Assembly (NCBI GenBank): GCA_037783545.1
Contig: JBBELK010000453.1
Span: 558,001 to 622,000, forward strand
Reading direction: 5' to 3'
Length of the DNA: 64,000 nt
Source of the DNA: Henricia sp. BOLD:AAB3569
Taxonomy: Eukaryota; Echinodermata; Asteroidea; Spinulosida; Echinasteridae
How positions within the stretch are numbered: the stretch's first letter is position 1; every line of letters begins with the position of its first letter. The position numbers and the translations under genes are program-made. The notes below the pieces were generated by a model, which saw nothing but the letters and a program-made list of their open reading frames with translations, was not told the DNA's origin and ran no database searches. Positions 61,301 to 64,000 of this stretch are shown here, piece after piece.

Positions 61301-64000
61301 AAATATAAGTATTGTATTTATTTTAGCTTTATAAGCAAAATTCTTAGCCAAAATCTGTTTGACCCATTAGCACTCACTGGAACCAAGTTGTGTATCTTAT
61401 TACTCCTCACACTTTTTTGTTGTAATGTTCCTTGTCAAGGTCAATAATCAAAGTTATCCAATAGTAGCCACCCTTACTGAACACAGGATTTGAAAGAGGA
61501 TGAGTCAAGCTACAAGTATAGACCGTATCGAACAGCCGCCATTTTGTGGGGCACCTTTTGTTACTTAAACCGTTCAACAATGGAAGCACAATATGTGCAA
61601 CCATGCATGTCCTCAAGGAACAAAAAAAACTGCCCCATGAAATGGCGGCTATTCGATACGGTCTATTTGTCTATCAATTGAGGGCGTGTTGGCAAAAACT
61701 TAAAATTTTACAGGGCGGTTTTGGGCGCTTTGAGGAGAAAGCTGGACGGCGGTTTCTGGCGCTTTGAGGGCTAAAAGGATAATTTGACATTGGCTAGGTT
61801 TTTTGTTTGTTTGGGCAAAGTATGCTTCAGTTGAGCAATCAAGTTGTCCTGTGGAAGCCCGTAACGTACGTCTCCCAGTCTACTGGGGGAGTCCATATTA
61901 CGCTGTCATGGCCGCCGCAGCTGAAACCATTTTAAATCCCAAGTTCTTGCAAGATCTTCAGTTTTTATATGACAATTTCCCACACAAGCATTCACAATTG
62001 TTGTTTCGCCACAGGATTTAGGAATGCCATATTTATTCCAAGTACAAGTTGCGCTTGTTATGTCGCATATAAAGCAAAGGGCGCCCTCTTTCTTCAATTT
62101 CTGTAAACAAATCTGTAATCCAACTAATTTAAAAATGGTCTTCTGTAGAGTAGATCCGAAGATCGAAGGTACAGGTTCATTTTTTATTTTATTTACTATT
62201 TTTAGGGTAAAAACTGAAATGCACAAAAACTGAAATTGTAATGCGTGCACTACCGGAAACGCCTTTTTAAAAAAGCCTAATCTAGGTTAATTTCTTTTAT
62301 CTCTTATTCATTTCAGCTCCAGTCAAATTGTGTACATCAGTGATGCTGCAGGCAATGTGATTGCTGTCAAGTTTTGGGGTGGCCTACAGGTGGGTACAGT
62401 TGTCATAATTTTCTCGATCGGGCCTTGAAACAAGGGACACAAAATCTTACATGGACCACTGGATGCAAATTTGGAAAACACACCCCAAAAAAATTAAACA
62501 TGGGATGAGAGAAAAACATTTATAAGCCTTATCAGGATTTGAACCCAAGACCGCTAACTCAACAGGCAGATGCTCTATCAGCTGAGCTATAAGGCACATT
62601 GGTATACTTTCTCAGTTTTTCCCCACAAAGCCAATTTTTCCCTCGGTGCCTCAGCTGGTAGAGCATATGCCCAGTGAGTCAGAGGTCTTGGCCTCAAATC
62701 CCAATAGTCTCATATGATTTTTTCTCTGTCATCCCATAATTGGTTGTTTCATTTCAATGGTGAATATGCATGATACCAAATAATGGCAACAGTGTATTGA
62801 TACTTAGGTGATAAAATGCTACACGGTAATTATATAATATTGGATGGCTTTGAGGGTGATATGAGAATATACCGCACGAGTCATATACCGCACGAGCACA
62901 CACGCGCAATCCATTCACTCGATGCATGACACGCGCATACGCATGTGCTTGGGTGCGCCCAGCGTGCACATGCATCAGATTGGGGCTCTGTGCTGCATAG
63001 TATCAGAAATGCATGGTATCCGCAAAATAATCACTTGTATAAAAAATACTAAATTGCTTGAGGATCACCTGCAAGATGGTTTTGTAATCTGTTTTCTTAC
63101 ATAAGGAATCAGTAACCATATACAGTTAACCTCAATAATAAGATCACTTTTAAATCAATATTCTGCTTATAGCAAGGAAACATTTTGGTCTCAATTCGTT
63201 CTTCATTAGTTTTATTCCCAGTAATACAAGGTTTCTGGTAATATGACAAGGAAATCTGCAAAGTCCCAGACCTCTTATCAATGGGATTTGACTGTTAAAA
63301 ATTATTAAAATTATGTATGAAATATCAGTAATTCTTTAGCAAATTTTGAATAGTAGGCCCTATATGGGTAATTCCCAAAATTAGGGGTCCAAAACCTTTG
63401 GTGTCCCAGTTACGTACGACACTGTCTGCTTCAAAAATCACCACTCATGATCACAAATTCCCAGTAATGGACTGTGGCCTGTGATTATAGGGGGCAGCAT
63501 CATTTTTCTCAATATTTTGTTCCCCGATTCCTGAAAAATATTGAAAACAAAAGACCATAAAGGCTTATAATTTGTTCCATGGTAGTGAATAGGAGTTTGG
63601 TGTCCCGGGTTACCTACGCCAATGAAAATTGGCTGTAGAATGAGTTTGCATTAATCTTGCTGCCATACCTACACACAAACATTAAATTTGAGTGGCATTT
63701 GTTGAAATAAATAAAAATATTTTCTACTGGGAAATCACTAAAAATACTTTGAAATCTTAAAAAGCATGTCACACTTTTGGACCCCTAATTTAGGGAATTA
63801 CCCATATGCTATTTCTATATATTTGTCTATTTGCAGGCCCACTGCTTGGAAAGCGTAGGGAAACAAGGAGTTATCCTCGCCTGCTCCAACCTACAGTGGA
63901 GGAGTAACAGCGCCTCGTCTAGCATCCCATGCCTACATGCTAGCGATGGAGTGTCTGTCACACAGAACCCCAAGGCTGGTTACCTGAGAAATGCTATGCA
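34096..64000 (+). CDS. BRCA2: BRCA2 DNA-repair protein (3' end outside window)
   Basis: Twenty-three coding exons whose phases all agree: 34096-34330, 35100-35218, 35815-35950, 36502-36758, 37635-37781, 38731-40714, 41858-46261, 46956-47028, 48626-48776, 49843-50040, 50456-50572, 51159-51346, 52666-52794, 53548-53761, 54422-54598, 55049-55228, 56092-56245, 56725-56846, 57478-57594, 59635-59819, 61021-61233, 62317-62389, 63837-64000+. This gives about 3,245 residues so far. BRCA2 loads RAD51 on single-stranded DNA in homologous recombination. Visible parts: PALB2-binding motif, SWTSSLATP block as in human, about 16 BRC motifs, helical domain and OB folds with Tower. The gene continues past the window, so the rest of the OB folds and the C-terminus are not seen. 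Confidence 0.95.
34538..34917. mobile_element. TIR element, about 380 bp, plus a nearby fragment
   Basis: The left end GTACATTGAACAAAAATTTG and the right end, with ATTCCAGGAGGTAATTTCC and GTTCAATGTATAC, are inverted over about 75 bp. A third, partial copy of the left arm lies at 34938-35007 (AATTTGAATGAAATTACCTC). Located in the first BRCA2 intron after a coding exon. Confidence 0.75.
36039..36330 (+). repeat. tRNA-derived SINE, fullest copy
   Basis: The head resembles tRNA-Leu/Ser with an enlarged variable arm: box A TGGCCAAGTGG, box B GGTTCGATAACC. The body follows with GTGCCCTTGAGCAAGGCA, CCATCCTTCGGAAGGGATG, AAAGATCCCAGAGGCACTC and GCGCCACCCACCTATG. The last block also occurs alone at about 14038-14055 upstream of PPAT. 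It lies in a BRCA2 intron. Confidence 0.75.
38057..38546. mobile_element. Probable TTAA-flanked element
   Basis: TTAA then GGCCCAGTGTATCATTTGC at the left, and AGGGCCT then TTAA at the right. The left end is repeated at about 57616 (GGCCCATTGTATCATTTGC). The inverted part is short, so the boundaries are tentative. It lies in the BRCA2 intron before the first large exon. Confidence 0.45.
38731..40714 (+). CDS. BRCA2: BRCA2 large exon equivalent to vertebrate exon 10
   Basis: One uninterrupted coding exon of 1984 bp (about 661 residues), entering in phase 0 after ACTTTTTCAG and leaving in phase 1 at AAATCAG|GTAGAT. The product is Ser/Thr/Lys/Glu-rich, low in hydrophobic residues and probably disordered. 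[13 protein letters not shown] near its start parallels human LEDEVYETVVDTS. No BRC motif is seen. Several SP/TP sites ([22 protein letters not shown]) could be kinase targets by analogy with vertebrate BRCA2. Confidence 0.88.
41210..41330 (-). repeat. tRNA-derived repeat
   Basis: On the - strand it reads GCCTAGTATGCAAGAGG (anticodon region), TTGTGGGTTCAAGTCCAG (box B) and ATGCTGTGAG. A related copy on the + strand is at 56950-57110. It lies in the BRCA2 intron between the two large exons. Confidence 0.6.
41858..46261 (+). CDS. BRCA2: BRCA2 BRC-repeat exon (equivalent to vertebrate exon 11)
   Basis: A single 4404-bp exon, about 1,468 residues, flanked by CCTGCAG and CATACAG|GTAAAT. It carries about 16 BRC-type motifs from 42501 to 46080 of the form GFxTASGxxVxVSxxxLxKAKxLF; one ([12 protein letters not shown]) is strongly decayed. 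Each BRC motif binds a RAD51 monomer, Phe and Ala of FxTA filling pockets on RAD51. Vertebrates have eight. The last third is a young tandem array (45226-45999). The linker [13 protein letters not shown] and following acidic stretch resemble the linker between human BRC repeats and the DNA-binding domain only in composition. Confidence 0.93.
45226..45999 (+). repeat. BRCA2: 258-bp x 3 tandem array inside the BRC exon
   Basis: Units start at 45226, 45484 and 45742, each with GTTAATAAAGAACA then two BRC motifs: [18 protein letters not shown] and [18 protein letters not shown]. The period of 258 bp is 86 codons, so the frame is kept. Units differ at only a few positions, mostly third codon positions and near unit ends. 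The array adds six motifs to the gene. Confidence 0.93.
47629..47933. mobile_element. TIR element with TA duplication, about 305 bp
   Basis: TGTGACGGGCTCTACGAAAA and the following 40 bases are inverted at the right end. TA flanks both ends (47627-47628, 47934-47935). The centre has three imperfect copies of CCTGGAATGTCTGTGTT. The form fits a mariner-like non-autonomous element in a BRCA2 intron. Confidence 0.8.
48825..49113. mobile_element. TTAA-flanked element, family A, copy 2
   Basis: TTAA lies at 48821-48824 and 49114-49117. The ends GGGAGCGTGACCAGATCAC and AACACGCTCCT are diverged inverted repeats. TTAA targets are used by piggyBac and Kolobok transposases. It begins about 48 bases after the BRCA2 exon at 48626-48776. 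Confidence 0.75.
49235..49480. repeat. Dispersed repeat, copy 2
   Basis: Same family and orientation as 27064-27385, sharing ATTGGAAAACT-TTACAAA, TGCTTTCAAGAAATTGTG and TTTCGTTCAC. In a BRCA2 intron. Confidence 0.6.
50755..50960. repeat. AACCACTTCGCCC repeat cluster in both orientations
   Basis: Three direct copies of AAACCACTTCGC(C/A)CC on the left are followed by at least five inverted versions (GGGGCGAAGTGG and variants) on the right. The segment could fold into several alternative hairpins. It lies in the BRCA2 intron before the DNA-binding-domain exons. Confidence 0.75.
51159..64000 (+). CDS. BRCA2: BRCA2 DNA-binding-domain exons (helical, OB1, OB2/Tower, start of OB3)
   Basis: Twelve exons starting at 51159. 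[16 protein letters not shown] and [12 protein letters not shown] open the helical domain, as in human [31 protein letters not shown] and [17 protein letters not shown] follow. OB1 includes [14 protein letters not shown] and [19 protein letters not shown] in human is matched by [11 protein letters not shown]. Exons 56092-57594 encode a charged helical stretch ([24 protein letters not shown]) matching the OB2 Tower. Exons 59635-62389 ([33 protein letters not shown]) complete OB2 and enter OB3. The domain binds single-stranded DNA and, in vertebrates, DSS1. The last exon runs off the window. Confidence 0.93.
51891..52121. mobile_element. Short TIR element
   Basis: TAGGGCGACATTT at the left is matched by AAATGTCGCCCTA at the right, with 13 exact bases. 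A nearby GTGTCGCCCTAATATTTTTG copies the end again just inside the left border. The interior has three ACCATTTTT-type words. Non-coding, in a BRCA2 intron. Confidence 0.7.
52411..52584. mobile_element. Short mariner-like non-autonomous element
   Basis: TA then CAGTGAAACTTG at the left, and CAGGTTACACTG then TA at the right. The interior repeats the word GGTGGCC(T/A)C. TA duplication and CAGTG ends are typical of Tc1/mariner-type elements. It lies 80 bases before the BRCA2 exon at 52666. Confidence 0.7.
52835..53340. repeat. Degenerate CGAGTCC tandem sequence in two clusters
   Basis: CCGAGTCC and GTCCGAGTCCTTGG words are repeated about a dozen times at 52835-52950. A second cluster in both orientations (GGACTCGG, CCGAGTCC) lies at 53195-53330. 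Similar words occur at 20808-21140 and 31480-31800. Confidence 0.65.
53800..53985. repeat. Degraded head-to-head tRNA-like pair
   Basis: The left half reads on the - strand as a tRNA 3' half (CATGTTTGAATCCCCATATG). The right half reads on the + strand as GGTAGAGCATCTGCGG then CGGATTTGAATCCAGG. It is flanked on the left by TTGGGATGAGCGAAAAATCA, the same flank as the pair at 62494-62748. Confidence 0.55.
54033..54381. mobile_element. TTAA-flanked hairpin element carrying a BRCA2 exon copy
   Basis: TTAA sits at 54029-54032 and 54382-54385. The inverted ends AGCCACAGGCTCGTCAGCAATG and partner continue through GCGCGCC and ATGCCATGGAATACGC-like blocks. A self-complementary 41-bp hairpin (ACGCAGCTCCATAGC...) is present twice in direct orientation, at 54083-54123 and 54299-54339. 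Between the two lies a 175-bp copy of a BRCA2 exon. The host intron separates BRCA2 exons 53548-53761 and 54422-54598. Confidence 0.85.
54124..54298 (+). pseudogene. Displaced copy of BRCA2 exon 55049-55228
   Basis: Matches 55052-55224 with about a dozen substitutions and a net 2-bp insertion near TCTGTGTGTGGATG, which shifts the frame. It begins 3 bases inside the real exon and stops 4 bases before its end, so it has no intron sequence and neither splice site. It lies upstream of exon 54422-54598, out of gene order. It is therefore not expected to be part of the mRNA. Confidence 0.9.
54713..54860 (+). repeat. tRNA-derived SINE, shortened copy
   Basis: Same head as 36039-36330 (AAGTGGCTGAGTGGTTTAGG; GGTTCATTACCCGGC) and body GTGCCCTTGAGCAAGGCACT, ending near CCATCCTTTGA. 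Just upstream, a short unit close to CATAATCATCTTCTGAATTA is repeated about four times (54625-54705). Confidence 0.7.
55765..55998. mobile_element. Inverted-repeat element, family C
   Basis: GGGACCGATTTCATGGCGCT at the left, CGCCATGAATCTGGCTCC at the right, with the inner AAATGGGTTACCATCCAAAA against ACCCATTTTTGCAATATAAAG also inverted. It lies about 95 bases before the BRCA2 exon at 56092. Confidence 0.7.
56950..57110 (+). repeat. tRNA-derived SINE
   Basis: CTAGCTCGGCTAGAAG (box A-like), TAAGACGTCTGCCTAGTATG, then TGTGGGTTCGAGTCCCACCC (box B, with a perfect T stem GTGGG/CCCAC). The tail GGCGAAGCACTGAGTATACA is shared with 41210-41330 in inverse. In a BRCA2 intron. Confidence 0.65.
57728..57870. 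mobile_element. Short TIR element, family D, partial copy
   Basis: AACTGGGGGCCATCCAGTGC and the interior TTACATTATGTTGTCACTTC match 16049-16243. The right terminal repeat is missing. Shortly before it, at about 57613-57650, is a fragment of the element seen at 38057. Confidence 0.6.
58303..58444. mobile_element. Short TIR element next to a SINE fragment
   Basis: ATTGGGCGCTTGCACAGGGG and CCCCTGTGCAAGCGCCCAAT are exact inverted ends; the inverted match runs about 25 bp. It abuts the SINE-like fragment at 58445-58558 (ACCCATTTACTTCTGGGTGG), of the same family as 24225-24485. Confidence 0.75.
58560..59519. mobile_element. Family C element interrupted by another element
   Basis: TTCCAATTTCATAAAGCTG at the left and CAGCTTTATGAAATTGGCC at the right are inverted ends. 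The normal family C interior (AAAATTTGTTTGCTTTATAA, GACTGAAAACCCATTTTATA) is present only at 59320-59510, because 58606-59315 is a separate element inserted near the left end. Confidence 0.7.
58606..59315. mobile_element. Nested TIR element, about 710 bp
   Basis: CACACCGGCTTT at the left and AGGCCGGTGTG at the right are inverted. It contains a short palindrome at about 58742-58795 (GGTCACGTGACTTTTCGGAA and partner) and a GC-rich stretch at 58970-59165 unlike its surroundings. No open frame of note. Confidence 0.65.
60313..60671. mobile_element. TTAA-flanked element, family A, copy 3 (best ends)
   Basis: TTAA lies at 60309-60312 and 60672-60675. The ends AGGAGTGTGACCAGA and TCTGGTCACGCTCCT are inverted with one mismatch. 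The interior matches 48825-49113 (ATATTTCC-AGGATAT-GTC-AAAATCCACC). It ends 25 bases before the duplicated exon pieces. Confidence 0.82.
60697..61020 (+). pseudogene. Two tandem copies of a BRCA2 exon start fused to SINE pieces
   Basis: Units 60697-60858 and 60859-61020 are each 162 bp. The first about 91 bases of each match the start of the true exon at 61021 ([16 protein letters not shown] in translation). The remainder is a tRNA-derived SINE 3' part (GGGTTCGAATCCTGATAAG, then CATATGATTTTTTTAAATG). Each copy has a 3' splice-site-like AG before it; the second shares TTCTTTGCAG with the true exon. Neither has a clear 5' splice site, and reading on hits a stop, so they are unlikely to be used productively. 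Confidence 0.9.
61519..61665. mobile_element. Short inverted-repeat element, family B, copy 3
   Basis: TAGACCGTATCGAACAGCCG and CGGCTATTCGATACGGTCTA are inverted, extending through CCATTTTGTGGGGCA. This is the best preserved of the three family B copies. In a BRCA2 intron. Confidence 0.8.
62494..62748. repeat. Head-to-head tRNA-like pair in a palindrome
   Basis: A tRNA-like unit on the - strand (about 62522-62595: D arm AGCTCAGCTGATAGAGC, T region TTGGGTTCAAATCC, near-complete acceptor pairing) faces one on the + strand (about 62645-62715: GCCTCAGCTGGTAGAGCAT, CTTGGCCTCAAATCCC). Outer sequence GGGATGAGAGAAAAA is matched by TTTTTCTCTGTCATCCC. The anticodon stems do not pair well. It is a repeat, not a tRNA gene pair. 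Confidence 0.7.
63362..63806. mobile_element. TIR element just before the last visible exon
   Basis: ATGGGTAATTCCCAAAATTA and TAATTTAGGGAATTACCCAT are inverted, continuing through GGGGTCCAAAA. The element is about 445 bp and ends 30 bases before the BRCA2 exon at 63837, so it sits next to the branch-point region. Confidence 0.78.

Noticed and set aside
62522-62595. Functional tRNA gene on the - strand
   Set aside because: The acceptor pairing is good, but the anticodon stem fails and T-arm pairing needs several wobbles. Its flanks are inverted-repeat sequence.

Overview
The window comes from an animal genome: AT-rich, intron-rich, and dense in short inverted-repeat DNA transposons, tRNA-derived SINEs and one young Ty3/gypsy element. 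The repeat style and the invertebrate-type versions of PPAT, XPNPEP3 and BRCA2 suggest an invertebrate deuterostome, most likely an echinoderm (perhaps a sea star). That placement is inference; no species marker was identified.

Layout. 1-2611 is a non-autonomous DNA element with terminal inverted repeats and a second large inverted repeat inside it. 2612-4464 is intergenic. 4465-13301 is a whole-looking Ty3/gypsy LTR element with apparently identical 1181-bp LTRs. 13302-14352 holds a foldback repeat and the PPAT upstream region. 14353-22875 (+) is a complete seven-exon PPAT gene, the first committed step of purine synthesis. 22876-26863 is non-coding. 26864-31165 (-) is a complete four-exon XPNPEP3 gene, a mitochondrial Xaa-Pro aminopeptidase. 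A divergent intergenic region with E2F-like and YY1-like sites follows. From about 34.1 kb to the window end (+) lies BRCA2, with 23 coding exons visible from the PALB2-binding motif to the second/third OB folds of the DNA-binding domain; the 3' end of the gene is outside the window.

The most notable things are in BRCA2. Its large BRC exon carries about 16 BRC-type RAD51-binding motifs (vertebrates have 8), six of them in a young 258-bp x 3 tandem array. One intron holds an exon-only copy of the next-but-one exon, sitting between two 41-bp direct repeats inside a TTAA-flanked hairpin element. Another intron holds two tandem 162-bp copies of the 5' part of the exon that follows, each fused to a SINE fragment, so one 3' splice site is duplicated as a decoy. 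The introns are packed with at least ten families of inverted-repeat elements, some nested, including a 913-bp near-perfect palindrome with a 9-bp target duplication just upstream of the first BRCA2 coding exon.

All exon boundaries come from reading frames, splice consensus, phase agreement and remembered similarity to the human proteins; no alignment or database search was run.
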